A stretch of DNA of 64,000 nucleotides from Acidobacteriota bacterium (lineage in GTDB: Bacteria; Acidobacteriota; Thermoanaerobaculia; UBA5066): the NCBI GenBank assembly GCA_008363385.1, contig RHKY01000009.1:62001-126000 (forward strand), given 5' to 3'. The notes below the pieces were generated by a model. That model made no database searches, was not told the origin of the DNA, and saw nothing but the letters and a program-made list of their open reading frames with translations. Below are positions 53,175 through 62,356 of the stretch, one piece after another. Both the position numbers and the translations under genes were made by a program. Numbering within the stretch: the first letter of the stretch is position 1; the number at the start of each line of letters is the position of its first letter.

Positions 53175-54451
53175 GGGACGACGGCCGGGCCGGCGCGGAC
53201 GACGAGCGCCGAGTTCTTCGAGCCGAACGCGATCCCGTTGACGAGCGCGACCTCGACCTCGGCCACGCGGGCCGAGAGGGGGACGAAGTCGAGGTCGCAC
53301 TCCGGGTCGGGCGTCTCCAGGTTGGCCGTCGGCGGGAGGAAGCCCGCCTCGAGGGCGAGGAGCGTCGCCGAAAGCCCCGCGGCGCCCGAGGCGCCCTGCG
53401 GGTGCCCCACCTGCCCCTTCACGCTGCTCCCCGGGGTGAAGCGCGCCGCCTCGCCGAGCGCCGCCTTGGCCGCGCGCGTCTCGATCCGGTCGTTCAGGAC
53501 CGTCCCGGTGCCGTGGTACTGGACGTAGCCCACGTCCCGCGGCGTCAGGCCCGCGTCCGTGAGCGCCTCGGCCATCGCGCGCGCGGGCTCCTCCCCCGAC
53601 TCGTCGAGGCGGACGCGGTGGTGGGCGTCGCACGTCGCGCCGTACCCGAGGATCTCCCCGCGCACCCGGGCGCCCCGCGCCAGCGCCGCCTCGAGCGCCT
53701 CGAGGACGAAGAACCACGCCCCCTCTCCCAGGACGAAGCCGTCGCGCCCGGCGTCGAACGGGCGGCTCGCCGTCTCGGGGCGGTCCTGCCGGGACGAGGC
53801 GAGGATCTGCATCAGCGCGAAGCCGGTCATGATCCCGGGCGTGACGACGGCGTCGGCGCCGCCCACGAGGAGGAGGTCCCGCTCGCCCCTCTGGATCGCG
53901 CGGAACGCGTAACCGACGGCGTCGTGCGACGAGGTGCACCCCGTCGAGACGACGTGCGAGGGGCCCTTCAGGCCGAAGCGCATCGAGACCTCCGAGGAGA
54001 GGGTCCCGATCGTCCCGGTGGGGATCGCGTAGACGGAGGCCTTCTTCAGGTCGCCCCGGTACCAGTGGCCGTACATCCGCTCGAAGAACTCCACCGGGCC
54101 GCCGCCGGAGCCGAGGAGGACGCCGATCCGCCGGCGCTCCGAGAGAGAGAGGCGCTCCGGGTCGACCCCCGAGTCGGCGAGCGCCTCGCCCGCGGCCGCG
54201 AGCGAGAGCGGGACGACGCGCGCGACGTGCTTGAGGTCCTTGGCCGGGAGGTGGTCCGCGGGGTCGAACCCCGGCACCTCGGCGGCGATCGCCACCGGCA
54301 GCTCCGACGGGTCGAAGAGCGTGATCCGCCTCACGCCCGACCTGCCCTCGCGGAGCCCCTCGCGGAACGCCGCGCTCCCGGATCCCAGCGGCGTGACGCA
54401 GCCGATGCCGGTGACGGCGACCCGCCGTACCGCCCCCGGTCCTTCAGCCAA
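53171..54451 (-). CDS. Beta-ketoacyl synthase (FabF-like)
   Basis: A 426-residue thiolase-fold condensing enzyme. The full Cys-His-His set is present: Cys172 in STGCTSSHDAVG, His313 in YHGTGT and His350 in VKGQVGHPQG, with Lys345. It should therefore be catalytically active, unlike chain-length factors. Among FabF-like enzymes in secondary metabolism such stand-alone synthases act with a dedicated ACP, but none is adjacent. The TTG start overlaps the moeA stop by eight bases. Confidence 0.83.
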   Translation of the reverse strand: MAEGPGAVRRVAVTGIGCVTPLGSGSAAFREGLREGRSGVRRITLFDPSELPVAIAAEVPGFDPADHLPAKDLKHVARVVPLSLAAAGEALADSGVDPERLSLSERRRIGVLLGSGGGPVEFFERMYGHWYRGDLKKASVYAIPTGTIGTLSSEVSMRFGLKGPSHVVSTGCTSSHDAVGYAFRAIQRGERDLLLVGGADAVVTPGIMTGFALMQILASSRQDRPETASRPFDAGRDGFVLGEGAWFFVLEALEAALARGARVRGEILGYGATCDAHHRVRLDESGEEPARAMAEALTDAGLTPRDVGYVQYHGTGTVLNDRIETRAAKAALGEAARFTPGSSVKGQVGHPQGASGAAGLSATLLALEAGFLPPTANLETPDPECDLDFVPLSARVAEVEVALVNGIAFGSKNSALVVRAGPAVVP

Positions 54452-55652
54452 GCGTCGTCTCCTCGCCCCCGAGGTGGGCCTCGACGCCGTCGCCCGCCTC
54501 GAACGAGCCGTCGCCCGGCAGGACGAGCCAGGCGTTCGCCCGCGCGTGCGCGGCGACGTCGTGGCTGCCCAGCATCGGGACCGGCTCGGCGAGGAGGCGC
54601 CCCCCCTCGGCGCTCACGATGCCGGGGAGGAACGCGAGCCGCCCTCCCCGGTTGCGGGCGGCGGCGGTCAGCGTCACCCGGACCGGCGGCGGAAGCGGCG
54701 GCGCGAGCCCCGCCATCCGGCGGAGGACCGGCCTCACGAGGAGGTCGAAGGCGACCGCCACCGAGACCGGGTTGCCCGGGAGGCCGAAGACGAGCGTGCC
54801 GCCTCGCCGGGCGAGGAGGACCGGCTTGCCGGGGCGCATCGCCACCCGGTGGAAGAGGAGCTCGGCGCCCAGGCCCGTGAGGACCTCTCCGACGGCGTCG
54901 AAGTCCCCGGCGGAGACGCCCCCGGTCGTCAGGAGGAGGTCGGGCCCCCCCGCGAGCGCGCGGGACAGCGCGTCCGAAAGGGGGCCGGGGTCGTCGCCCG
55001 CGGTCCCGAGGTCGCGCACGAGGCAGCCGTTCCGGGCGAGCGCCGAGAGGAGGAGCGGCCCGTTCGTGTTCCGGATCCGCCCCGGGCCCGGCGTGTCGCC
55101 GGGAGGCACCAGCTCGTCCCCCGTCACGAGGACCGAGGCCACCGCCTTCCGGGCGACCCGGAGCCGCTCGCGCCCGGCCGCCGCGGCGAGGCCGAGGTCG
55201 GCAGGCCGGAGCCTCCTCCCCGCCGGGACGAGCCGGGTCCCTTCCCGCAGCACCTCGCCGCGTCGCCTCACGTGCGCCCCGGGGGCGGGCGCCGCGAGGA
55301 GCCGGACCCGGCCGCCCGGGAGCTCCTCGGCCTCCTCGACGGGGACGACCGAGTCGGTCCCCTCGGGCATCGGGGCGCCCGTCATCAGCTTGACCGCCGA
55401 GCCGCGAGGGACGGCGCCGCCGAAGACGCTCCCGGCCCCGACGGTCGAGAGCGCGTCGACCGTCCCGCTCGCGCTCGCCGCGTCGACCGCCCAGCCGTCC
55501 ATCGCCGTGGTGTCGAACGGCGGCAGGTCGAGGTCGGCGTCCACGGGCTCGGCGAGGACGCGCCCCGCGGCGTCGCCGAGAGGGACCTCCTCGACGGCGA
55601 GGGGCGGGGCCGCGGCGACCGCCCGGGAGAGCGCTTCGGCGAACGAGAGCAC
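54444..55652 (-). CDS. moeA: Molybdopterin molybdenumtransferase MoeA
   Basis: A 402-residue enzyme inserting molybdate into adenylylated molybdopterin. Landmarks: PPFDTTAMDGWAVD, KLMTGAPMPEGTDSVVPVEE, VTGDELVPPG, TTGGVSAGDFD and FGLPGNPVSVAVAFD. Length is normal. It is the first gene of a unit with the ketosynthase, methyltransferase and FAD reductase, an unexpected grouping. The GTG start follows TAGCAT by six bases. moaE and moaD lie 50 kb away. Confidence 0.92.
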   Translation of the reverse strand: MLSFAEALSRAVAAAPPLAVEEVPLGDAAGRVLAEPVDADLDLPPFDTTAMDGWAVDAASASGTVDALSTVGAGSVFGGAVPRGSAVKLMTGAPMPEGTDSVVPVEEAEELPGGRVRLLAAPAPGAHVRRRGEVLREGTRLVPAGRRLRPADLGLAAAAGRERLRVARKAVASVLVTGDELVPPGDTPGPGRIRNTNGPLLLSALARNGCLVRDLGTAGDDPGPLSDALSRALAGGPDLLLTTGGVSAGDFDAVGEVLTGLGAELLFHRVAMRPGKPVLLARRGGTLVFGLPGNPVSVAVAFDLLVRPVLRRMAGLAPPLPPPVRVTLTAAARNRGGRLAFLPGIVSAEGGRLLAEPVPMLGSHDVAAHARANAWLVLPGDGSFEAGDGVEAHLGGEETTLG

Positions 55653-55658
55653 GGCGCG

Positions 55659-55664
55659 ATGCTA
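55659..55664 (-). promoter_or_regulatory. Leaderless -10 box for moeA (TAGCAT)
   Basis: TAGCAT, six bases, then GTG at 55652; no Shine-Dalgarno sequence. Confidence 0.5.
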
Positions 55665-55692
55665 CCAACGGCCTGCCGCGTGGCCGGGCACG

Positions 55693-55698
55693 TAGAAT
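55693..55698 (+). promoter_or_regulatory. Leaderless -10 box for the DUF4388 gene (TAGAAT)
   Basis: TAGAAT ends eight bases before the GTG at 55707. Confidence 0.45.
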
Positions 55699-55706
55699 CC
55701 AGCATC

Positions 55707-56504
55707 GTGTCCGCGCCCCGCTTCGAGTACCGGAGCGACCTGGCGGCCTCCCCCCTGGCGGAGGTCCTGCAGACCGTGTACCACTACAAGGTCCCCGGGC
55801 TCCTCTCGGCCGTGAGGGAGGGGGTCGAGAAGAAGGTCTACGTCTGGGACGGGGACGTCATCTTCGCGACCTCGGGGGACCGCCGGGACTCGCTCGGCGA
55901 CTACCTCCTGGCCCGCGAGCGGATCACGCAGGAGCAGTTCGACCGGTCGGTGGAGCTCCTCCTCCTGGCCGCCGGGGCGAAACGGCACGGCGACGTCCTG
56001 GTGGACATGGGGGTCCTGACGGAGGACGAGCTCTACCGGATCGTCCTGGCCCAGGTGAAGGAGATCGTCCTGTCGCTCTTCGGGTGGGACGAGGGGGTCG
56101 TCGCCTTCACCGTCGGCAAGTACCGGACCGACGAGCTGATCCAGCTCTCGATCCCGATCCGGCAGATGATCCTCGAGGGGGTCAAGTCGATCGCCAACGT
56201 CCCGCGGCTCGTCGAGCTCCTGGGACCGTCCTGGACGGTCTTCCTTCCGGCGTACCAGGCCGCGGAGATCTCGGACGTCGGCCTCTCGCCGGCCGAGCTG
56301 CGCTTCCTCGCGCAGGTGGACGGCGTGAAGAGCCTGAAGGAGCTCGTGAAGTCGGGGCCGGGGGACGCGTGGCAGAACGCCCGCCTCCTCTACGCCTTCT
56401 TCGTGATGAAGCTGATCGCGCGGCGCGACCTGACGTCCCGCGGCGCGGTGAAGAAGCTCCAGTGGAAGACCACGGGCGGCGACTACGCCCCCGAGGGGAG
56501 CTAG
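55707..56504 (+). CDS. DUF4388 (PATAN-like) protein
   Basis: A 265-residue soluble protein. The N-terminal DUF4388/PATAN-type domain runs to about residue 135: SPLAEVLQTVYHYKVPGLLS, then KKVYVWDGDVIFATSGDRRD and SLGDYLLARERITQEQ. A winged-helix-like second half follows. Such domains appear in gliding, pilus and PatA-type response proteins. No REC domain is present. It is followed by the FmdB and Asp-box genes. Confidence 0.72.
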   Translation: MSAPRFEYRSDLAASPLAEVLQTVYHYKVPGLLSAVREGVEKKVYVWDGDVIFATSGDRRDSLGDYLLARERITQEQFDRSVELLLLAAGAKRHGDVLVDMGVLTEDELYRIVLAQVKEIVLSLFGWDEGVVAFTVGKYRTDELIQLSIPIRQMILEGVKSIANVPRLVELLGPSWTVFLPAYQAAEISDVGLSPAELRFLAQVDGVKSLKELVKSGPGDAWQNARLLYAFFVMKLIARRDLTSRGAVKKLQWKTTGGDYAPEGS

Positions 56505-56519
56505 GAGGTCTCTGGGGAG

Positions 56520-56834
56520 ATGCCGCTCTACGAGTACCAGTGCCAGGCCTGCGGGAGGACCGAGGAGGTGATGCAGTCCTTCTCGGACCCGCCGCTGTCG
56601 ACGTGCGAGGCGTGCGGGGGGGCGCTGAAGAAGCTGCTCTCGCCTCCCGCCGTCCAGTTCAAGGGGAGCGGCTGGTACGTCAGCGACTACGCCCGCAAGA
56701 CCGCCCCCTCGGAGAAGAAGGGCGCAGAGGGCTCGCCGTCCTCGGAGTCGAAGACGGCCGCGGACTCGAAGCCGGCCGCCGAGACGAAGCCCGCCGCCTC
56801 CGACGGGGGCGCCGGGGAGAAGAAGCCCGGGTGA
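56520..56834 (+). CDS. FmdB-type zinc-ribbon protein
   Basis: A 104-residue protein. The zinc ribbon uses Cys8-Cys11 and Cys29-Cys32 (MPLYEYQCQACGRTEEVMQS at the start, CEACGGAL later). The domain ends near SGWYVSDYARK, and a Lys/Ser/Ala-rich low-complexity tail follows from about 60. Members are presumed regulatory or chaperone-like; function is unknown. Its stop overlaps the next start (GTGA). Confidence 0.82.
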   Translation: MPLYEYQCQACGRTEEVMQSFSDPPLSTCEACGGALKKLLSPPAVQFKGSGWYVSDYARKTAPSEKKGAEGSPSSESKTAADSKPAAETKPAASDGGAGEKKPG

Positions 56835-58675
56835 CCCTCCGCCCGGCCCTCCTGCTCGCCCTGGCCGCGGCCCCGCTCCTCGGGGCGACCGGCCCGTCCC
56901 CCGACCGGCTCCCGGCCGCCGGGGCGTGGCTGAGGTACCCCCTTCCCGGCGCCGAGGTGAAGGCGCTGGCGGCGGACCCGCGGACACCGGGTCTCTTCTG
57001 GGCCGGGACCGCGCACGGGGGGGTCTACCGCTCCACGGACGGCGGGCGCTCGTGGAAGGGGGGCGTCGGGGGGTCCTCCTTCCCCGGCTACGCCGTCTCG
57101 GCGCTCGTCACCGACCCGGTCCGGCGGGGCTCGCTCTGGGCCGCCCTCACGGGGGTCCTCGGTGGGGGCCTCCTCGCCCGGTCCGACGACCAGGGGACGA
57201 GCTTCGTGGAGGTCCGCCGGTGGGACGGCCGGCCGGCGGCGCGAGCGCTGGCGATCGGGGTCGTCGGAGGCCGTCAGGTCGTCGCCGTCGGCGGGGACCG
57301 CGGCATCGAGATCTCCCAGGACGGCGGCGCCTCGTGGCGGCCCTCTCTGCCCCCGCTCGACCCCGGGAGCGGCATCTCCTTCCTCTCGTTCCACCCGCGC
57401 CGCCCCGGCATCCTCTACTCCGGCTCGTTCCGGCACCCCTTCCGCTCGACGGACCTCGGCCGGACCTGGAGGCGCATCGCCGGCGGGATGATCGAGGACA
57501 CCGAGGTCTTCCAGATCGACTTCGCCCCGGAGTCCGACGACGACTTCTGGGCGGCGACCTGCGGCTGGGTCTACCGGACGACGAACGGCGGCGAGAGCTG
57601 GACCCGCTACAAGGACGGCATGCTCGACCGCCGGACCCACGTGGTGAGGCGGGACCCGAGGGCCGTGACCAGGGTCCTCGCCGGGACCACCGGCGGGATC
57701 TTCGAGAGCCTCGACTCGGGGAAGAGCTTCCGGCGGATCGGCCCCGAGGCCGTCGTCAACGCCATCCTCTTCGACCCGGCCGACCCCGCCGTCGTCCTCG
57801 TCGGGACGGAGGCGGAGGGGGTCCTCCGGAGCGAGGACGGGGGGGAGAGCTTCGCCGAGTCGAGCGCCGGGCTGGCCGAGGCGCGCGTCTCGGCGGTGAC
57901 GGTCACCGCCTCCGGACGCGTCGTGGCGGCGCGCGCGGCCGACGGCAAGAGCGGCGGCCTCGTCTCCGTGGACCCCTCGACCGGCCTGCCGACGCCTCTG
58001 GCCCACGCCCCTTCGGCCACCATCGTCGCGCTGGCCTCGGTCGGCGAGCGCCTCTGGGCGGGGACTCCGGACGGCCTCTTCTCGGCCGAAGCGCCGGGTT
58101 CGCCGTTCACGCGCGTCCTGACGGGCCCGGTCCGGGGGCTCGCCCAGGGTCCCGGCGGGGAGATCGTCGTCGCGACGGCCTCGGGCCTGTTCCGGACGGC
58201 CCGCGGCGGCGGGTTCGCCCGGATGGGGACGCTGACGTCCCGCGTGGACGGCGTCTGGAGGACCCACGTGAGGGAGGGGGGGACCCGGACGTACGCCGCC
58301 CTCTCCAAGGGGTGGACCTGGTACTGGGACGGGCGGGACTGGAGCGGGGACTACCGGCCGGTCTCGGCGGACCGGAAGCTGCAAGGGGGCTTCGGCCGCC
58401 CCCGGCCGACGCGGACGGTCCCCGCGGAGCCGCTCGGGGCGACGGTCGACGCGGAGAGGGGCGTCGTCGTCTTCCGGCCCGAGGAGGCGCCGGCGGAGGC
58501 CTTCGCGCTGGCGTTGCCGGAGCGCGGGCTCTCGGTGGCCGGCTGGGCCGGCGACCCGCGCCGCCCGGAGGGCCTCTACCTGGCGACGATCGGCCGCGGC
58601 CTGTTCCGCTACGTGCCGCCGCGGGCGGACCGCGGCGGGGGCGCCGGCGGCGGGGTCGAGGCCGCCCCCTGGTGA
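56831..58675 (+). CDS. Exported Asp-box (BNR) propeller protein
   Basis: A 614-residue exported protein with a signal peptide (1-19). At least six Asp-box repeats are seen: STDGGRSW, SQDGGASW, STDLGRTW, TTNGGESW, SLDSGKSF and SEDGGESF, forming a sialidase/VPS10-like propeller. No sialidase catalytic residues were identified, so it is probably a binding scaffold. The GTG start overlaps the FmdB stop by four bases. Confidence 0.78.
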   Translation: MTLRPALLLALAAAPLLGATGPSPDRLPAAGAWLRYPLPGAEVKALAADPRTPGLFWAGTAHGGVYRSTDGGRSWKGGVGGSSFPGYAVSALVTDPVRRGSLWAALTGVLGGGLLARSDDQGTSFVEVRRWDGRPAARALAIGVVGGRQVVAVGGDRGIEISQDGGASWRPSLPPLDPGSGISFLSFHPRRPGILYSGSFRHPFRSTDLGRTWRRIAGGMIEDTEVFQIDFAPESDDDFWAATCGWVYRTTNGGESWTRYKDGMLDRRTHVVRRDPRAVTRVLAGTTGGIFESLDSGKSFRRIGPEAVVNAILFDPADPAVVLVGTEAEGVLRSEDGGESFAESSAGLAEARVSAVTVTASGRVVAARAADGKSGGLVSVDPSTGLPTPLAHAPSATIVALASVGERLWAGTPDGLFSAEAPGSPFTRVLTGPVRGLAQGPGGEIVVATASGLFRTARGGGFARMGTLTSRVDGVWRTHVREGGTRTYAALSKGWTWYWDGRDWSGDYRPVSADRKLQGGFGRPRPTRTVPAEPLGATVDAERGVVVFRPEEAPAEAFALALPERGLSVAGWAGDPRRPEGLYLATIGRGLFRYVPPRADRGGGAGGGVEAAPW

Positions 58676-58694
58676 CGCCGGCCGTCGCGGGGCT

Positions 58695-59189
58695 TCACCG
58701 GTCCGGGACGTCCCGGTAGGAGAGCCGGGCCCCCGGCACGACGCCGTTGGCCGCCGCCACGCCGGCGTTCAGCTCCACGACCGTGTCCGCCTTCCCCTTC
58801 GGCGCGTAGCTGGGGCAAGGGTCCGACGCGCAGGGGGGGACGTTCGCCAGGACGTCCACGACGGTCCCGTCGGCCGTCGTGTGGACGATGTCGAGGGGGA
58901 AGTGGCAGTTCTTCATCCAGAAGGGGTAGACGTCGGCGCGCGGGAAGAGGAAGACCATCCCCGCGCCGGGCTCGAGGAACTCCCGGAACATCAGCCCTTG
59001 CGCCCGCTCGGCGTCGGTGCGGGCGACCTCGAGCGCGATCGTGAGGCCCGACGGCAGGACGACGCGCGGGCCGGCGGACGGGGAGGGCGGCGGGGAGGGC
59101 GGCGGGGACGACGGCGACGGGCGCGCGCCGTTCCCGCACGCCAGGGCGAAGGCGCAGGCGGTCAGGGCCGCCGTGAGGAGCCCGCTCAC
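58695..59189 (-). CDS. DUF192 exported protein
   Basis: A 164-residue protein. A hydrophobic leader (VSGLLTAALTACAFALACGN) resembles a lipoprotein signal, though a consensus lipobox at the expected position is unclear. A Ser/Pro linker follows. The DUF192 domain includes RTDAERAQGLMFREFLEPGA, FLFPRADVYPFWMKNCHFPL and DIVHTTADGTVVDVLANVPP. Function is unknown. It is the last gene after pilR; its GTG overlaps the pilR stop (GTGA). Confidence 0.8.
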   Translation of the reverse strand: MSGLLTAALTACAFALACGNGARPSPSSPPPSPPPSPSAGPRVVLPSGLTIALEVARTDAERAQGLMFREFLEPGAGMVFLFPRADVYPFWMKNCHFPLDIVHTTADGTVVDVLANVPPCASDPCPSYAPKGKADTVVELNAGVAAANGVVPGARLSYRDVPDR

Positions 59190-60649
59190 GGCTCTTCGAG
59201 CGGCGCCCCCGCCGGCTCGTCGTAGACCTGCTCCTCCTCCCTGCGGGCGCCCCACTTCTTGACATAGTAGCGGAAGGAGCGCTCGCTCATCCGGAGGAGC
59301 TCGGCCGCGCGCGTCTGGACCCCGCCGGTCCGCTCCAGCGCCTGCTCCATCAGCCGCTTGCCGATCCACTCGAGGTAGGCCTCGAGGTCGAGCCCCTCGG
59401 GCGGGAGGTCGAACCCGGACTCCTCCACGGCGGCGGGGATCCCGGCCGGGCGGAGGAAGGACTCGGGAAGGGACGTGGTCGTGATCACGTCGGAGGGCTC
59501 GAGCGCGACCGTCCGCTCGATCAGGTTCTCCAGCTCGCGGACGTTCCCGGGCCACGGGTGCGCTTCGAGGAGCCGCATCGCCTCGGCGGAGATCCGCTTC
59601 TCCGGCAGCCGCTGCTCGGTCGCCACCTGCCGGAGGAAGTGGCCGACGAGGAGGGGGATGTCCTCGCGCCGCTCCCGGAGCGGGGGGATCGGGAGGGGGA
59701 TGACGTTGATCCGGTAGAAGAGGTCCTCGCGGAAGAACCCCTCGGCCACGTGCCGGGCGAGGTCCTTGTTCGTCGCGCAGAGGAGCCTGACGTCGATCGG
59801 CTCCTCCACGTTCCCGCCGACCCGGCGGATCACGCGCTCCTGGATCGCCCGGAGGAGCTTCACCTGCATCGCCAGGGACATCTCCCCGATCTCGTCGAGG
59901 AAGAGCGTCCCCCCCTCGGCCTCCTGGAAGAGGCCCTTCTTCTCCTTGACGGCGCCGGTGAAGGCTCCCCGCTCGTGCCCGAACAGCTCGGACTCGAGGA
60001 GCGCCTCGGGGAGCGCGCCGCAGTTGACGGAGACGAACCGCCGCTGCGCCCTCGGCGAGCTCCGGTGGATGGCGCGGGCGATCAGCTCCTTGCCGGTCCC
60101 CGACTCGCCCGTGATCAGGACCGTCGACGTGGTCCGGCCGATCCGCTCGATGAGGTCGAAGACCGTCCGCATCCGGCGCGAGGCCCCGACGAGGGGGCCG
60201 AACGCCGGCCGGCCGGCCAGCTCGCGGAGCTCGACGTTCTCCTCGGCGAGCCGCTTGCGCTCGAGCGCGCGCCCGACGACGTGCTTGAGCTCCTCCACGT
60301 CGAAGGGCTTGGCGATGTAGTCGTAGGCGCCGGCCTTCAGGGCCTCGATCGCGGTCTTCGTCGTCGTGTAGGCCGTGATCATGACGACGGGGGCCTCCGG
60401 GGCCTTCTCGCGAGCGGCCCTCAGGACGTCGAGGCCGCTCCCGTCGGGCATCCTCAGGTCGGTGAGGATCAGGTCCGGGGAGGCCTCGGAGACGAGCCTC
60501 ACCCCCTCGGTGCAGCTGCGCGCCGGCACGACGCGGTACCCCTCTTTCTCGAAGACGATCGTCAGCATCTCGACGATCGGCGCCTCGTCGTCCACGACGA
60601 GGATCAGCGGCCCCCGGGCGGCGGGCCGAAGCGCGGCCTCGGGCCTCAC
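59186..60649 (-). CDS. pilR: Sigma54-dependent response regulator PilR-like
   Basis: A 487-residue NtrC-family activator. Receiver domain with VVDDEAP, Asp64 in LILTDLRMPDG, and Lys in IAKPFD. AAA+ domain with GESGTGKE (Walker A), GAFTGA (the sigma54 contact loop), GGTLFLDEIGEM (Walker B) and the sensor region. C-terminal Fis-type HTH with TRAAELLRMSERSFRYYVKK. Position after pilT-pilC-pilS supports PilR, which activates pilin genes from sigma54 promoters. The GTG start overlaps the pilS stop by four bases. Confidence 0.88.
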   Translation of the reverse strand: MRPEAALRPAARGPLILVVDDEAPIVEMLTIVFEKEGYRVVPARSCTEGVRLVSEASPDLILTDLRMPDGSGLDVLRAAREKAPEAPVVMITAYTTTKTAIEALKAGAYDYIAKPFDVEELKHVVGRALERKRLAEENVELRELAGRPAFGPLVGASRRMRTVFDLIERIGRTTSTVLITGESGTGKELIARAIHRSSPRAQRRFVSVNCGALPEALLESELFGHERGAFTGAVKEKKGLFQEAEGGTLFLDEIGEMSLAMQVKLLRAIQERVIRRVGGNVEEPIDVRLLCATNKDLARHVAEGFFREDLFYRINVIPLPIPPLRERREDIPLLVGHFLRQVATEQRLPEKRISAEAMRLLEAHPWPGNVRELENLIERTVALEPSDVITTTSLPESFLRPAGIPAAVEESGFDLPPEGLDLEAYLEWIGKRLMEQALERTGGVQTRAAELLRMSERSFRYYVKKWGARREEEQVYDEPAGAPLEEP

Positions 60650-62349
60650 GCGACCTCCCGCGCGGCCGCCGGCGGGAGCGCGTCGGAGGCGGCGGTCTCG
60701 GACGCGCCGGACCCGGCGACCGGGAAGACGGTCGTGATCGTCGTCCCGCGTCCGGGGGCCGTCTCGACCCGGATGGCGCCGCCGTGCTCCTCGACGATCC
60801 GGTAGACGATCGCCAGGCCCAGCCCCGTGCCCCCGGGGAAGCTGTGGGCGAACGGGGTGAAGAGGCGGTCGCGCTCCTCGGGCGTCATCCCGTGGCCCTC
60901 GTCGGCCAGCGAGACGCTCCAGCTCCCGCCGTCGCGCCGGGCCGTCACGCGGAGGACGCCGCCGCCGGGCATCGAGGAGACGGCGTTGCGGGCGAGGTTC
61001 CAGAAGACCTGCCGGAGCTGTCCCGGGTCGGCGAGGAGCCTCACGGAGGCCGGGTCGGCGTCGACCTCCACGCGGTGCGCGCCCGTCAGCTCGTCGCTGT
61101 GGGCGAAGAGCGTCATCACGTCCACGAGCGCCGCGGCCGCGTCCACGACCTCCGGCGCCCGTTCCCGGGGGCGCGTGTACTTCAGGAAGTCCTCGAGGAT
61201 CGACGAGAGGCGCTGGGACTCCTGGACGACGATGTCCATCAGCCGCCGGTCGGCCGAGCCCGGGACGGCGGAGCCCCGGAGGACCTGGACCGAGCCGGAG
61301 ATCGACGCCAGAGGGTTCCGGATCTCGTGGGCGATCGCGGCCGCCAGCTCGCCGACGGCGGCCAGCTTCTCCTTCAGCCGGACCTCCCCCTCCAGCCGCT
61401 TCAGGTCCGTCAGGTTCTGGAAGATCAGGATCCGGCCGATGGCCGTTCCGCCGCCGTCGCGAAGGGCGGTCGCCGAGATGCCGAAGTACCGCTCCGGGCC
61501 CAGGTCGGGCCTGCTCCCCTCGAGGCGCAGGATCTCCGGGAGCGGCCGGCGCATTCGCGCCCACTCCTCGGGGCCGACCAGCCCGGTCCCCAGGACGGAA
61601 CGCCCGACGAGCTCCGCGCTGGGGCGCCCGAGGAGCTCCGCGGCGGCCGGGTTGGCGAAGGTGACGACCCCCGCGAGGTCCGTCGTCAGGACGCCCGACG
61701 ACATCGAGGAGAGGACGGAGGCGTGGAGCGCCTGGAGGCGGCTCATCTCCTCCTTGCGCCGGGCCACGTCGGCGCGGGCCTCGCGGAGGTTCTCGGAGGC
61801 CTTCGCGACGAGCAGGGCGGTCGCGAAGAAGCCGGCCCAGTTCATCGCCACGTTCCCCACCAGGGCGGCCATCGACCAGACCCGCGGCGGGATGTCGCCG
61901 GCCTCCAGCGGCGGCAGGACGCCGAAGTGCATCAGGTCGACGAGGACGGCGTAGAACACCGCCGCGAGGCCGGCCGTGGTCAGGCCGCCGCGCCGGCCGA
62001 GGAGGATCGCGCCGGAGGCGACGGAGGCCAGGTAGAGGAACGTGAAGCCGGAGTCGGGGCCCCGGGAGACGTAGACGAGGCCGGTCACCACGGCCAGGTC
62101 GGCCATGATCTGGAGGGCCGCGTTGGCCTCGGGCGGGATCCGCCCGAGCGTGAAGAGGGCGAGGAGGGAGAAGCCGTAGGAGAACGCGGCCAGGTAGTAG
62201 ATCGGCCGCAGCGGCAGCTCGATCGAGAAGGTGAGCTGGATCAGGAGAGCCGAGAGGATGAGCGTCGAGACGACGACGACCCGGAGGAGGATCAGCCCCC
62301 GGAGCCCCTCCCGAGAAGGCTCCACGCCCGACGTCGTCCGTCCACCCAT
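60646..62349 (-). CDS. pilS: Pilus sensor histidine kinase PilS-like
   Basis: A 567-residue kinase. About six membrane spans (20-190), a PAS domain (about 220-330, SSGVLTTDLAGVVTFANPAA), HisKA with AAIAHEIRNPLASISGS, and HATPase (GTGLGLAIVYRIVEEHGG). This matches PilS, the partner of PilR. The ATG at 62349 is chosen because TAGAAT (62362-62357) ends seven bases upstream; the TAGAAT itself overlaps an upstream in-frame ATG at 62358. That start has no Shine-Dalgarno sequence. Confidence 0.87.
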   Translation of the reverse strand: MGGRTTSGVEPSREGLRGLILLRVVVVSTLILSALLIQLTFSIELPLRPIYYLAAFSYGFSLLALFTLGRIPPEANAALQIMADLAVVTGLVYVSRGPDSGFTFLYLASVASGAILLGRRGGLTTAGLAAVFYAVLVDLMHFGVLPPLEAGDIPPRVWSMAALVGNVAMNWAGFFATALLVAKASENLREARADVARRKEEMSRLQALHASVLSSMSSGVLTTDLAGVVTFANPAAAELLGRPSAELVGRSVLGTGLVGPEEWARMRRPLPEILRLEGSRPDLGPERYFGISATALRDGGGTAIGRILIFQNLTDLKRLEGEVRLKEKLAAVGELAAAIAHEIRNPLASISGSVQVLRGSAVPGSADRRLMDIVVQESQRLSSILEDFLKYTRPRERAPEVVDAAAALVDVMTLFAHSDELTGAHRVEVDADPASVRLLADPGQLRQVFWNLARNAVSSMPGGGVLRVTARRDGGSWSVSLADEGHGMTPEERDRLFTPFAHSFPGGTGLGLAIVYRIVEEHGGAIRVETAPGRGTTITTVFPVAGSGASETAASDALPPAAAREVA

Positions 62350-62356
62350 CGCGTCC

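Noticed and set aside
56831-58675. Asp-box protein as a sialidase
   Set aside because: Asp-box repeats alone are structural; the Arg triad and catalytic Tyr/Glu of sialidases were not identified.
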